DNA of 64,000 nt from Homarus americanus (GCF_018991925.1 NW_024748870.1:936400-1000399), one strand, 5' to 3'. Positions 38,682 to 50,554 are shown, numbered from the stretch's first letter. Notes: generated by a model not told the origin, from the letters alone. Numbers and translations are program-made.

Positions 38682-39554
38682 ATGGCCAGTGCTATGTGTG
38701 GTCTGGGGTGTGCGAGTTTGTTGACCAAACTGGAGTGGTCCATGGAAGAATTGGTGAGGGCCAAGGAAGAAATTGAGAGGGCCACGTTGGAGAACCTGAA
38801 ATTAAAGGAAGAGCTGGTGAGGATAAAAAGGGAGGCGGGACAGGGAAAGCCAGTGTCTGACGAAAACTCAAGCGAGTGGAAGGTTGTGAGGTGAGAGAAG
38901 ACCAAGCTGGTGGTGAAGAAAAACACCAAGGATACGACAACAACGACAACAACAGCTAAGTGTACCAACTCGTTCAGTCCCTTGATAGACGAATTGGACG
39001 TTAGTACAGTCAGGGACAGGCTGACAAGGAAGGTATAAAAACTTTAATTGTTGGTGACTCACAGGTAAGGTACTTGGACAGGGCCTTTTGTGGTAAAAAC
39101 AAAAATAGGATGAGGGTGTGTTTGGCAGGAGCTGGGGTGGGGGATATAATTGACAGGATGGACAATATCTTGTCTGGTAATGGGAACAAACCCATTATCT
39201 GCCTCAGTGCAGGAGGGAATGATATTGGTCGGTGTAGGAGCGAGGAGCTTCTTGATAAGTTCAAGGCAGCTATAGATCGTATTAGGTCTAAGGGAGGGAT
39301 CCATCATATGCGGTGTCCTGCCTAGAAGGAGAGATGGCAGTGAATGGTTGTCAAGGGCGGTTGGTGTCAACGACCGTCTTGACAGATATTGCAAGTCAAT
39401 ATCAGTCCCATTCATTGACAACTGGGACAACTTCTACGGCAGAAGGGACCTTTATGCTAGGGATGGGGTGCACCTGTCTCGGGATGGGGTGGCAACCCTG
39501 GCTGGGTCTCTAGAGGGGGCAGTTCAAAGGATATCGAAGTCTTTAAACTGCTAG
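38682..39554 (+). pseudogene. CR1-like ORF1: coiled coil plus SGNH esterase
   Basis: Starts MASAMCGLGCASLLTKLEWS. Residues 10-60 form a charged heptad-like helix (EELVRAKEEIERATLENLKL). After a stop at 38892 and frame changes, an esterase follows: GDSQ-like start (about 39053-39070, 'VGDS'), LAGAGVGDIIDRMDNILSG, IICLSAGGNDIGRCRSEELL and at the end RDGVHLSRDGVATLAGSLEG (39450-39520). GDS, GxND and DGxH are the blocks I-III/V of SGNH hydrolases, with Ser, Gly/Asn and Asp-His. CR1-group LINEs carry such an esterase in ORF1; its role in retrotransposition is not settled. The frame ends at TAG 39552 and ORF2 begins within about 10 bp. Confidence 0.8.
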
Positions 39555-39562
39555 GGGAACAT

Positions 39563-40441
39563 ATGGGCACGGGGGTGGGGGAAACTGCAGTGGGAGCGGG
39601 TAAACAAAGTAAAAGATTACAGGGAAATAGTGTTAGGAATGATGACAAAACTAAATTAAACAGGGAGTTTAAAACTAAACGCGGTAAAGGGAGGACTCAG
39701 AACACGACTAACTTAAATGTCTACTACGCGAACAGTAGAAGTATGAGAAACAAAATGGATGATATTAGGGCCTTGGTATGTACCGACAAAATCGATATAA
39801 TAGCATTCACTGAAACATGGATCAACCTAGACTCACGTGAGTTGCCGGTCGAATACCAAATTGCGGGTTACAAATTGTTCCATACCGATAGGCAGACCAG
39901 GAAAGGAGGCGGAGTAGCGATCTATATTAGGGATAATCTGAAGTGTGAAATAAATAAGGAAATAAAAACTAAGCGGAATACAGAAACAATTTGGATAGAA
40001 TTAAGCGACGGTAGGGAAAAATTAATCACAGGAGTAATATATAGACCTCCCAATCTTGATAGAGTCAATGAGCGACTTATCTGGGATGAAATGCGCAGGG
40101 CTTCCATACACAACAAAGTCTGTATAGTAGGCGACTTTAACCTTGGCCAAATAGATTGGACTGACCTTACGGGTAACTCAGAATCAGAGGATTTTCTCGA
40201 GACGATCCAGGACTGTTTCCTAAGTCAACATATAAACGAACCCACCCTGGGTAATAATATACTCGATTTAGTTCTGTTGAACAGAGAAAACCTCATTAGC
40301 AATGTCGAGGTAGGGAACGAACTTGCAAACAGCAATCACAAAGAAATTAGATTCCAGTTAGATTTTCAGGGCAGACGTAAGGAAAATTCCACTAGAGTAC
40401 CAGATTTCAGAAGGGCAAACTTTGACAGTTTAAAGAGGTAG
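39563..40441 (+). CDS. CR1-like ORF2: AP-type endonuclease domain
   Basis: Uninterrupted 292-codon frame. After a basic leader (MGTGVGETAVGAGKQSKRLQ), the exonuclease-endonuclease-phosphatase domain runs from about residue 52: LNVYYANSRSMRNKMDD (block with the metal-binding Asn), IIAFTETWINLD (metal-binding Glu), GGGVAIYIRDNL, TGVIYRPPN, VCIVGDFNLGQIDW (GDFN, catalytic Asp/Asn), LDLVLLN and SNHKEIRFQL (the terminal His pair region). It nicks target DNA to prime reverse transcription. A TAG at 40439 ends the frame in the linker, and the RT continues in another frame from about 40590. The endonuclease itself looks well preserved. Confidence 0.88.
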   Translation: MGTGVGETAVGAGKQSKRLQGNSVRNDDKTKLNREFKTKRGKGRTQNTTNLNVYYANSRSMRNKMDDIRALVCTDKIDIIAFTETWINLDSRELPVEYQIAGYKLFHTDRQTRKGGGVAIYIRDNLKCEINKEIKTKRNTETIWIELSDGREKLITGVIYRPPNLDRVNERLIWDEMRRASIHNKVCIVGDFNLGQIDWTDLTGNSESEDFLETIQDCFLSQHINEPTLGNNILDLVLLNRENLISNVEVGNELANSNHKEIRFQLDFQGRRKENSTRVPDFRRANFDSLKR

Positions 40442-40589
40442 CTGAGAGAGGGGGTGTCGCGCTTGGCCGTGAACCTGACAGATGACTCTGGCCTGATAAC
40501 AAGATCTGAGATTGCCGAGTTCCATGACAATTTAAATAATGAGTTACTTAATGCACAAAGACAGAGCATACCATACAAAAAACTCAGAT

Positions 40590-41921
40590 CAGACAACAAT
40601 GACTAAAACGATAAATAATTATTTAAAGAACATCATTGGCCAAAGGAAGGCTATAGGTCGAAGGATAAAGCGTGGCGAAATTTACCTCCAGGATTATTAT
40701 AAGATATTGGCGAGTAGGGTTAAAACCGAGATAAGGAAAGCCAAGAGGAATATTGAGGTAAGGATAGCAAGGGAGGGGAAGACAAACCCCAAAGGATTCT
40801 ACCAAATGTATCAAACTAAAACACGAGAAAAGATTGGACCAATACGGTCAGATACCGGCGAGCTCACTGATAAAGACAGAGAAATGAGCAATAATTTGAA
40901 TAAATATTTTTCGACAGTTTTCACCACCGAAAATTTAAACATGATACCCGAGGCACCGACTCTATTCAGAGATAGTGAAGAAAACAAATTAAGCGAGATA
41001 GTAGTGACTAGTAACGATGTTAGTAAGCAAATAGACAAACTAAAGCCTAATAAGTCACCTGGTCCCGATGAGATATTTGCCAGAGTATTAAAGGAATGTA
41101 AGGAAGAGCTGAGTATGCCCTTAGCAAAGTTGTTTAACATGTCCTTAAAAACAGGTGTAGTACCAGAATCCTGGAGGATAGCGAATGTAATACCAATTTT
41201 CAAGAAGGGGGATAGATCTCTATCCTCTAAGTACCGCCCAATCAGTTTAACATCAATAGTAGGCAAATTACTAGAATCAATTATTTCAAACTCTATTCGA
41301 AACCACCTGGAGAAGCACAAGTTGATCAATCATTCCCAACATGGCTTCACAAGCGGGCGTTCATGTTCTAACTAATCTATTAACATTCTTTTCGTCAGTT
41401 TTCGAATCTGTGGACGAGGGGCACAATTATGATGTGGTATATCTCGACTTTAGCAAAGCCTTCGACAGAGTCCCCCACGAAAGACTAATTAGAAAGGTAG
41501 AAGCGCATGGCATCAAAGGTAATATCCTCAAATGGATTTGGGCGTGGTTACGGGACAGGAAACAGCGAGTGAGCATAAACGTCACTAAATCGCATTGGAT
41601 CAACGTCACTAGTGGAGTTCCCCAAGGCTCAGTACTTGGACCATTGTTATTTATTATATACATAATCGACATAGATATCGGCATAGACAACAACATAACT
41701 TGTAATAAACCAGTTTATTCACTCCCAGCAAATACTACTTCTTGCACTGTCACTATGTTGAAATGCACTGTAGTTTGAGCTTTTCCCCATCTAGTTATTA
41801 TATATCTTATTTGTAACACTTATGTTACTTGTATATGATTTGTAATTCGTAACCCATTCCCCAAATATGTAACTGTATATTTTCAGCCTTCTGGCTGCCA
41901 AGCTCTTTCAATAAACCTTTA

Positions 41922-41956
<35 letters not shown>

Positions 41957-42771
41957 GTAAATTTGCTGATGACACTAAAATAGGACGTGTAATTAAATCT
42001 GACGAGGACTCTGCAAAACTACAGGAAGATCTAAACAAATTTTTCGATTGGTCGGAAAAATGGCAGATGAAATTCAATGTGGACAAATGTAAAGTACTCA
42101 GTATAGGAGATGTAAACAGGGAAACCAGTTACCAGATGAACAACGATGCCATTGTCTAATCCGACTGCGAGAGAGATTTAGAAGTAATGATAAGTAGGAA
42201 TCTTAAGCCAAGTAAACAATGTGTTTTTGCTCGTAACAAGGCTAATAAAGTACTTGGGTTCATTCAAAGGAGTGTTAGTTACAAGACTAGTGAGGTCATC
42301 TTAAAATTATATCAAGCGCTTGTGAGACCTCACCTGGATTACGCAGTTCAGTTCTGGTCACCGTATTACAGAATGGATATAGAATCCTTGGAAAGAATTC
42401 AGAGGAGAATGACAAGACTAATCCCGGGCATTAGGAACCTTGAGTATAGAGACAGGTTAAAGCATCTTAATTTGCACTCCCTCGAGAGACGTAGAGTGAG
42501 GGGCGACATGATAGAGGTGTATAAATGGAAGTCAGGGTTAAACAAAGGGGACATTACAAAGGTACTCAAACTATCCAACCAGGAGCGAACTCGTAACAAT
42601 GGTTTTAAATTAGACAAATTTAGATTTCTGGGTGAAATTGGTAAACACTGGTTTGGAAACAGAGTAGTGGATGAGTGGAACAAGTTACCAAATATCATCA
42701 TTAACTCGAATACGCTGAATAGCTTCAAACATAGGTTGGATGCTTATATGAGCAATAGGGGTTGGGTATAA
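40590..42771 (+). pseudogene. CR1-like ORF2: reverse transcriptase and C-terminal tail, split by an insert
   Basis: 40600-41370: IIGQRKAIGRRIKRGEIYLQ, GFYQMYQTKTREKIGPI, KPNKSPGPDEIFARVLKECK, PESWRIANVIPIFKKGDRSL, YRPISLTSIVGKLLESII and SQHGFTSGRSC. After a frame change at about 41365: YDVVYLDFSKAFDRVPHERL, WLRDRKQRVSINV and SGVPQGSVLGPLLFIIYI. The chain is cut at 41698 by an insert and resumes at 41956 with SKFADDTKIG (FADD, the catalytic motif, at 41962-41973). Then come EKWQMKFNVDKCKVLSIG, a TAA at about 42157, and the tail LRPHLDYAVQFW-like, RRMTRLIPGIRNLEYRDRLK, SLERRRVRGDMIEVYKWK and WFGNRVVDEWNKLPN. Ends in TAA at 42769. Confidence 0.88.
41699..41955 (+). mobile_element. Short (ATT)n-tailed retroposon inserted at the RT catalytic motif
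   Basis: The RT frame reads ...IGIDNNI up to 41698 and continues SKFADD... from 41956 if the 257 bp between are removed, so the insertion is exact. The insert ends ctttcaataaacctttaa and (ATT) x 9-10, i.e. a polyadenylation signal followed by a trinucleotide tail, as in 5'-truncated RTE-type LINEs or their SINEs. No protein is recognised in it. Confidence 0.9.
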
Positions 42772-42892
42772 ACGGGACTGCCCCGTATGGGTCAATAGGC
42801 CCACTGCAGTTTCTTCCATTCTTATGTTCTTATAAGTATTTTACAAAAAAAAAAAAAAAAAGATAACACCGTAGTGAGACGTTATACGTTAA

Positions 42893-42997
42893 GTGATTTC
42901 CATTTTGTTATCCAAGATGATGTACATTTTTTTCCTATTAACAATTACTAAATAATTTATTGATTACTTTTACATATTGTGGCAACACCCCTGTATG
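42893..42997. repeat. Right arm of an inverted repeat flanking the LINE
   Basis: ttatccaagatgatgtacat and, further on, gtggcaacacccctgt are the reverse complement (roughly three-quarters identical) of 38078-38165. The two arms bracket the family A copy and the whole CR1-like LINE. Confidence 0.7.
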
Positions 42998-43775
<778 letters not shown>

Positions 43776-43779
43776 TACT

Positions 43780-44739
43780 GAAGTAATTACAGTCCAGTAT
43801 TAATTTTATCTTGTTCATTTGCTGATAATTTATTCATTATACTTGTAAATTTATTTACTGTAAATAGAATGCAAGAGAATTTTTAAGATAAAATTTTTTA
43901 TGCTATCCATTGAAGTAGTAATGGATGATTTTTTTAAGTTATCGTGTTCAGATATTACGAAATTGGCGGAGCATTATAAAAACGATTCAGATATTGCTGA
44001 TGGTATTAATGTCAATACTGAACAAATATATTCACTAGATTTACACGAAACACAGGCGCAGTTCCAGCTAGACACTTCTATCAGGAGAAGTGAAGATTTA
44101 ATAGATTGATCATTTGACGATTTAAACCGTAGAACCCTAAGGCCAGGTAATAAGCACAATACGTCGCCTGACTACGGGCAGGTTCTTTCTTACCCTACAC
44201 AGAAAGACAGTGTCAGAAAATTTTTCATTACCTCCCGCATTAATTGATCTTTCAGTTAGGACTAAGTTGTATAGCGTGGCGATACTTCCAACACCGGCAT
44301 GCCAACTAACCCTTCTAATTGTTATTCAGGTGTTACCGCGTGGCGACCACGTTCGCGATTTTACGGCAGGAAGATGACTAAATTTATATGAGCATGTGAG
44401 GACACTGTGGGAGACTCAGGTGATCTTTACAATCAGGGGTAAAGGAAACACACTGATGTCAAGTCCGTAAGTTCTATTTCTGGGACAAACACACAAAAGG
44501 AGTTAGACAGGGGGAACAGCGTCCTGTCTTGGAATCTCTCCGGGTATCTCTATCTGCGCATGCGCGTACAGCGCTCATGTGCCCAAAGTCTGAACTAACA
44601 TTCAAGTGACAAAAGGGAGTATGATTATAACATATAATACAGAGACCTGAATAAATAATGGTAAATAGTACAGAGTTACATATTACAGCAATATTCGTCT
44701 CATATATCTACAGACACTATGAAAAACGTGAACATAACA
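43780..44739. other. Region before the Gypsy element; possible gag/leader remnants
   Basis: A 69-codon frame (43900-44109, MLSIEVVMDDFFKLSCSDIT) and a following PDYGQVLSYPTQKDSVRKFF piece might be gag-related, but I recognise no domain. No LTR copy matching the 3' side was found. Confidence 0.35.
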
Positions 44740-45520
44740 GGTGATGACGGGAGGAAAGTTTTGTCCGCTCTCATATCAAACAAGGTAGAATTGCAAGTGA
44801 GTACTTAGACGCAAGTGGTCTTGCTGGTCCTACGTAAGAAAACGTCAAAAAGGCACTAATTGGTATTTTTGAGTCCGGGACACAGCAAGGACATTTACAT
44901 TGGATGTTTTGGTGGATTGACCGTATGACACGTGTGGTTCACGCAGGAAGTCCGCTGAAGAGTGTCGCCATTGCTGGTGATGTCTGTCAAGGCATTATTG
45001 CTAATTTTGGTGGAGAGCCCTGGTTTGATGATAATGAAAATATGTCATAACGAAATGTTGTGCAATTGATTGAACTAATTAGTTTTCTTGTGACAGTACG
45101 TGACTACATATTGTCGTGCACAGGATAATGAGTATGCACCAACTGATTTGATCATAGAGTACGCAAGTAAAATTGCTCCTAAGGCATCCTGTACTCCACT
45201 AGCTAGGACAAATATACCTGTAGCACCAATGCAAGAACGAGTTCCAAAGAACTCAGGTAACAAAGTTAAGCAAACTTTACTTTGTACCCATTGCAAGACT
45301 AAAGGTCAGACAGTTGACTTTTGTTAGCAGCTCCAGCGTGGTGGTGTCAAGAACCACCAACCCACGGCAGAGACATGGACCACCCAAGACGTATTCAGAG
45401 GCTGCAAGGACTACGTCTGTGACAGTATATAAAGCTGATATGTGGTGTGAGTACCACCATTCTGCTTCTCACAACACAGATCATTGTGCAATTATGCAAA
45501 GAGTTCGGATCATAGACTAA
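44740..45520 (+). pseudogene. Gypsy gag-like remnant
   Basis: Pieces in several frames: LSALISNKVELQVS, ENVKKALIGIFESGTQQGHL, LVTVRDYILSC, EYAPTDLIIEYASKIAPKAS, then CTHCKTKGQTVDFC (45288-45327) and, after a stop, CEYHHSASHNTDHC (45454-45491). The two Cys/His motifs resemble the nucleic-acid binding knuckles of errantivirus-type Gag. Stops at 45055, 45125 and 45326 break it. The assignment rests mainly on position before the protease and on the Cys/His motifs. Confidence 0.6.
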
Positions 45521-45639
45521 GGATCACCCCAGGTAACGCAACAGCGTACAGCGCGTCATAGTTATTACAAGAAGTCGGGGAAGACCAGCGCCAGTGCCAG
45601 AACGACGAAGGATGCACACAATAGTACTTCTGTTCAGCC

Positions 45640-46440
45640 TCGTTAATAGCGGCACTCAACAAAGCGGAAGTGTTGTCCTTTCCAGCGAGAGTTGGGTCAG
45701 TGAAGCTGGCTTTGGATATTGATACGGGTGCATGTGCAAATGTATTAGCTTTGGCATCGTATCAAGTGCTACAACGTAGATCCCCTCACCGAGAATTTTA
45801 ATTTCGACCTACTGACACCGATCTCGAAGGAATTTTCTGTACGCAGCTGAACATTGCAGCGATGGTAACCAATACCTCTACCCATTTCTAGACGTGGTGT
45901 TTCAATTATGCAGATTTTAATGTAGTCCGAGATTTTAATTTAACAGTTGACGGGATAATAGGTCTACCAACTCTTAGAACTAATCTGATAGATGTTCATC
46001 CAAATAATTATTCTGTCACAATTAATGGTGTTTCCTACAATGCTATGAGCAATTCTGTACCGTTGCTTTACGCATGGTTGAAAGTGTTATCCACCATGCC
46101 TACTACGAGGAAGGCGGATAACGAGTCAAAGCGAGTTCAAGACCTCACAGACTCACTTCCCCAGCGTGACTATAGCAGCAAAAGTTGAAAGATTGTAACT
46201 GCAGTGTTAACGGGTACTCTCCACTTTCAGAAAGAGGAAATCACCACAGCCACTATTATTTTACCTGACGTGTACACGGAGGCTAATGTAGTATGTCTTA
46301 CGGAAACATGTAAGGTTAAAGGCTTATCGTGTGAATCTACCTTGAGCACGATTCGACCTGGTGGTTTAGCAGACGTACTAGTTCTTAACAGAAGAGGCGC
46401 TCTAAAGAATATTGGAAAAGGCATGTTATTTGTGTGATTT
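45640..46440 (+). pseudogene. Gypsy protease and linker to RT
   Basis: LALDIDTGACANVLALASYQ (about 45703-45763) contains the DTG-A active site of retropepsins (DTG at 45721-45729). The second half of the protease and the linker follow in broken frames (46030-46080; 46204-46437 with FQKEEITTATIILPDVYTE, and GGLADVLVLNRRGALKNIGK). Stops at 45780 and 46187 disrupt it. Confidence 0.65.
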
Positions 46441-46558
46441 CCTAGTATATCATAAACATGTTGCACAGCAGCCTATGCAATTCCCAATTGGTAGTGTTTC
46501 TTCTCAACTTAAACAAACCTGACAGGAGAGGATAGATCAAATATCACCACATGTTAAG

Positions 46559-48021
46559 GTGATTGATCATCCTCAAGGCAAGACTAGACTCTTAGAGTTG
46601 CTTGCCGACTACAGAAACATTGTAGCTTTACCAGGAGAACAGTTAGGGCACACAGACCTAACCTCACATCACATATCCTTAAAAAAGGGCACGAATCCAA
46701 TTTGCATACCAGCTTACCGACTACCACATGGCCAGTGCGCTGTAGTTCAGGACATGGTTCAGGATATATTAGAGGAGAAGGTTATCACACATTCTAAATA
46801 TCCTTTCAATAGCCCTTTGTTTTTAGTCCCAAAGAAAGATGGCAGTTGGCTCCCAGTTATTGATTTTAGGCGCATCAATGAAAATGCTAACCCAAATAGG
46901 TTTCCTATTCCTGTCATGAGTGATATTTTACAATCCATATGCAAGGATAACGCTGTTTTTAGCAATTTAGATTTGCTTTGCGGATATTGGCAGATACCAC
47001 GAGATGAGAAATCGCGAGAGGTTACTGCTTTTAGTACTCCCTTGAGCCATTTTGAATTTCAATGGAAGCCTTTCAGTCTCAGAAATACCCCACTGACTTT
47101 TTAAAGGATGATCAACACTTTGTTTGCCGGGTTGATAGGTTCCACAGTATGTGTCTGCTAAGATGATCTCATCGTAGTCAGCAAGGATGTAGATACTCAT
47201 CTTGCCAAACTACGTGTAGTTTTACGAAAACTTTCTACAGCAGGACTGAAAGTCAAACTTTCTAAATGTGAGTTTTTAAAATCCAGAATCTATTTCCTTG
47301 GTCATGTAGCTGACTGTGACGGTATTCATACAGTTGATGATAAAGTTAATGCTGTTGTTCAGTTCCCACGTCCTACAACTGTTGATAAGGTGTGTAGTTT
47401 TCTTGGTTTATCTGGATATTATCGTTCTCTTATTACAGGCTATGCGACATTAGCTTCACCCTTGACTAAGTTACTTAGGAAGGATGCAATTTTTGTATGG
47501 AATGCTGAATACGGAGATAGTTTTATTGCATTGTAGACAGCACATACCAATGCCCCTGTTTTAGCATTTCCTGATTACTTTCAAGAATTTACTCTGTGTA
47601 CCGACGCCTCTGGACAAGGAATCGGAGCTGTACTGATGCAGTTGGACTCAGGAGGAAAATTTTGAGTAATTGCTTTTGCAAGTCGTAAACTTAATGATGC
47701 CGAAACATGTTATTCAGTAACGCATATAGAAATTTTAGCTGTTTGGGCACTGAAGAATTTAAAGACATAATATTTCGTTGTAAAACAGACGTTTTTACGG
47801 ATCATGCGACACTAACAGAGCTGTCCCATGGCAAAAATCTTTCAGGCAGATTAACACGCTGGTATTTGACCATTCAAGAATACAACCTCGAGTTCAAGTA
47901 TTTACCGGGAAGAGCGAATGTCGTCGCCGACGCTTTGTCTAGAAACATAGCACCAGTTATGCCTGTATCTACGTTCACTCTTTCGCAATTAGAGAATGAA
48001 CAACAACTCAAACCATTGTAG
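46559..48021 (+). pseudogene. Gypsy reverse transcriptase and RNase H, broken
   Basis: 46559-47104: LLELLADYRNIVALPGEQLG, ISLKKGTNPICIPAYRLPHG, VITHSKYPFNSPLFLVPKKD, LPVIDFRRINENANPNRFPI and LDLLCGYWQIPRDEKSREVT, the classic Ty3/Gypsy RT blocks. A frame change at about 47104 precedes the catalytic box, where a TAA (47159-47161) sits directly before DDLIVVSKD. Then KLSKCEFLKSRIYFLGHVAD, CSFLGLSGYYRSLI and RNase [40 protein letters not shown] and LPGRANVVADALSRN. Several stops (47534, 47663, 48019) are present. The order RT-RNase H-integrase is the usual one, unlike the element at 10.3 kb. Confidence 0.88.
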
Positions 48022-48783
48022 TCTGCAGTCATTTGTGATCTTGAGTCGGGGGAGGAAGTTTTTCTTCCAAAGTTAACTCTTCCGCTCTGTCAGTTTGAAT
48101 TAAAACATAACATACTCCATCACTCCAAGAAGACAATTGAGGGTATTGTTACACAAATCGTTGTACCTGATACGTTGTGTGAAACGGTTATAACATTGTT
48201 CCACGATGCAACACACTTGGGAGGATTGGTTACTGCAAGTTGCCGCATCTATTAATGGGTCGATCAATAGCTCTACCGGCAAGTCACCCTATTATATTGT
48301 TTATGGCATAGACAAAAGTCTACCTTATGGCGTACTTAGAGACAAGCCATGCCCTGTCTATAATGTGGATGATTTCGCTACAAAACAGATCAGCGTTTTC
48401 ACAGATATTCATGGTAAAGCACAGAAACATTTAACACCGTCATGCTCCGAAATGGTTTTTATGCAACATAAACAGCTAATCCTGTCATGCTAGAAATAGA
48501 CGATGCTGTTATGATGCGAGAACCTGAAAGGAAATCTAAATTTTCGGTCAAATTTGATGGCCCATTCCGCATTATCATCAAAGAAGTTGTCAACAAATAT
48601 AAAATTTGGAAGCCAATTGCACAAGCTGCCGAGGTTGTGCTTGCGGATCGACTTAAAAAAGGCCATCCAGATTTATTACCCATGAATGGTAATGATGCCA
48701 TAGACACATCTTTTCAAACAGTACACACACCCAGTGTGACTGACGATTATCGATTAAAAATTCGTTCTGCAAAACAACATTAA
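48022..48783 (+). pseudogene. Gypsy integrase, catalytic core deleted
   Basis: 48060-48225 gives the zinc-finger region (LKHNILHHSKKTIEGIVTQI, then LFHDATHLGG with the His pair). At about 48218 the sequence jumps to the end of the core: WEDWLLQVAASINGSINSST, GKSPYYIVYGIDKSLPYGVL. The C-terminal part follows at 48487-48783 (VMMREPERKSKFSVKFDGPF, RIIIKEVVNKYKI). The D,D(35)E core is absent, a deletion of roughly 150-200 codons relative to the family. Confidence 0.75.
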
Positions 48784-48799
48784 GTTACATTGAACTTTT

Positions 48800-50400
48800 A
48801 CAGAATGGCTTGAATCATCGTTGCAATGCTTCTACTCCTTTGTGGCACCTCTGTGTTGATGGAAATGTCCGGGAAGTCCTTAAACCAGGTGCGCTTGCCG
48901 CACCCCTAGGACGCGTTCTCATTAGTGAAGACGTGATGAACAAAAGTATGAGTTGCAAGGACTGCTCAAGCTTCCACGCCAGATGGAGTCCATTGATACG
49001 CAACTGCAGCCGGCTATGACCATCCTTGATGATCTCCGTGAGAATCCTTACACTTCGACAATGGTATCACAAACTGTTAATCCTCAGCTACTTCGTCTCA
49101 GAATGATCTTGTAAAGGCAGTGCGTTCCCAAATGTGAAGAAAGCGATGATTGTTTAATTTTGTTGGTCATATACAAAGCACTCTATTTAGCACTGCGACT
49201 GCCGAGGATGTAGCTAAACTAGGAGACCGCATGAACATAGTCGACCAAGCAAATCTTAAACAAAATCGCACTATAAGCAATTAATGCCTTTGAATCAAAA
49301 GTTAATGCGATTATTTCTGTGTCTAACCATTTATGTAGGGTTGTTTATAATTTTATGAATTCCGTCCCTACGTTGGAGAGGCTCCTTTAATTTTCTGAGT
49401 ATTTACATGTTGCGGAAAGTTCAGTTCAAGCTGTAATTAATAAAAAAAATGAACTAATTGCAAGTATCGTGGATGCAGGGTTAGGACGAGTGGATTCAAA
49501 GCTTGTGCCTGTGAAGACTCTTCTTGAAGCATTAAAAATAGCAAAGACGACTTATCATTTAACTCCAATTTTCACAGATCATGAGGTAGAATATTATTAC
49601 CCTCTGTTGGAGTCCACTCTCATGCACAACCCAATTCTTATCCACATACCTATGCTAGGGCAACGCAAATTTAATGCATGGCATTTGGAACCCTTTCCTT
49701 GGTATTTTAATGACTCACTGTTCAATCTGGATAGACCAAAAGAGATTTTTCTAATTGATGAAGATTACTCCTTGTTAGCATTGGATGATCCTAGGGTACT
49801 ATCACGGTGTAAATCGTCACATTTACACTTACACGTATGTCCAGCCTAAGTATTCGCATTTATACCTGCTGCAGAAGTAATATGTGAATTGACACTCATA
49901 CAAACTAACGTACACACAGTGCTAACACAATGTAGTTATACACAGATTTATAGAAAAAACCCAGTTTCTTGGACGTGTGCATACTGTGCAGTATTTTTTC
50001 TTTCCTGATGAAACTAACGTCATTTTAAAGTGCCAAGATGATGATAAACAGTTAGCTGTGAAAGATTATTATTAGGCTCCGGGTTGCTGTGAAATAACTT
50101 GTAGTTCGTTGAAGACCTTGCCTTCTCATCAGCATATTGCATTGAATTTAAGTCTTTCTTCAGATTTAATTCAACTGCATCAAGTTCGTAATTTAACTAT
50201 TAGTAAACTCAATATTGTCTCAGAGAAGTTAAAAGTTATTTCTTACTTGAAAGAGTCACAGTTCCTAATTTAGAAGATCATTTGCCATTATATTTTGCAC
50301 GAGGATTTGCTATTCCTAGTTTAACCATTCTCACTGGTGGTGATATTTTTATTTTGTTACTAGAAGTCAGTATCTTCCAAGTTGACCATTGTACATAATA
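48800..50400 (+). pseudogene. Env-like glycoprotein gene (baculovirus F/errantivirus type), broken
   Basis: A hydrophobic signal-like start at about 48805-48850 (IIVAMLLLLCGTSVL, after an internal stop) is followed by broken frames. At about 49138-49150 a basic RKR triplet, then a TGA, stands just before LFNFVGHIQSTLFSTATAED, a layout like the furin site and fusion peptide of F-type proteins. KLGDRMNIVDQANLKQN follows. A 126-codon open frame at 49469-49849 holds the conserved later ectodomain (PILIHIPMLGQRKFNAWHLE, FPWYFNDSLFNL, LLALDDPRVLSRC). A membrane-proximal region is at 50090-50270 and a hydrophobic anchor-like stretch at about 50310-50370. In related elements it would mediate cell entry. 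At least six stops and frame changes make this copy non-functional. Confidence 0.75.
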
Positions 50401-50554
50401 TACTATCCCGTAAGACACTTAAGTTTAGGACCCCAGTAATTAGTGAACCTAAGGTTCCAGAGTCCCCTGTTTAGTGCCTCCACATATGGTTGTAACATGG
50501 TTAGGTTTACGTATGGGATGTATTCTGCGAGACTAATTAATTCTTTGTGGAAGC

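Larger units (their letters stand above)
38605..42850 (+). mobile_element. CR1/L2-like LINE, near full length
   Basis: Contains ORF1 with a coiled coil and esterase (38682-39554), then ORF2 with endonuclease, RT and C-terminal tail (39563-42771), then a short 3' UTR with ttccattcttatgttcttat at 42813-42832, the terminal wording typical of CR1/L2 elements, and an A-tract. A 257-bp insert (41699-41955) interrupts it. A truncated relative is at 6525-6985 (-). Confidence 0.88.
44740..50400 (+). mobile_element. Env-bearing Gypsy (errantivirus-like) endogenous retroelement, decayed
   Basis: The order on the + strand is gag with Cys/His motifs, protease, RT, RNase H, a partly deleted integrase and an env region. 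Env-bearing Gypsy elements in arthropods are classed with errantiviruses. Several stops and deletions in every gene mean this copy cannot act alone. Flanking LTRs could not be paired by eye; the 3' side passes into a family B derivative at 50555. Confidence 0.75.
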
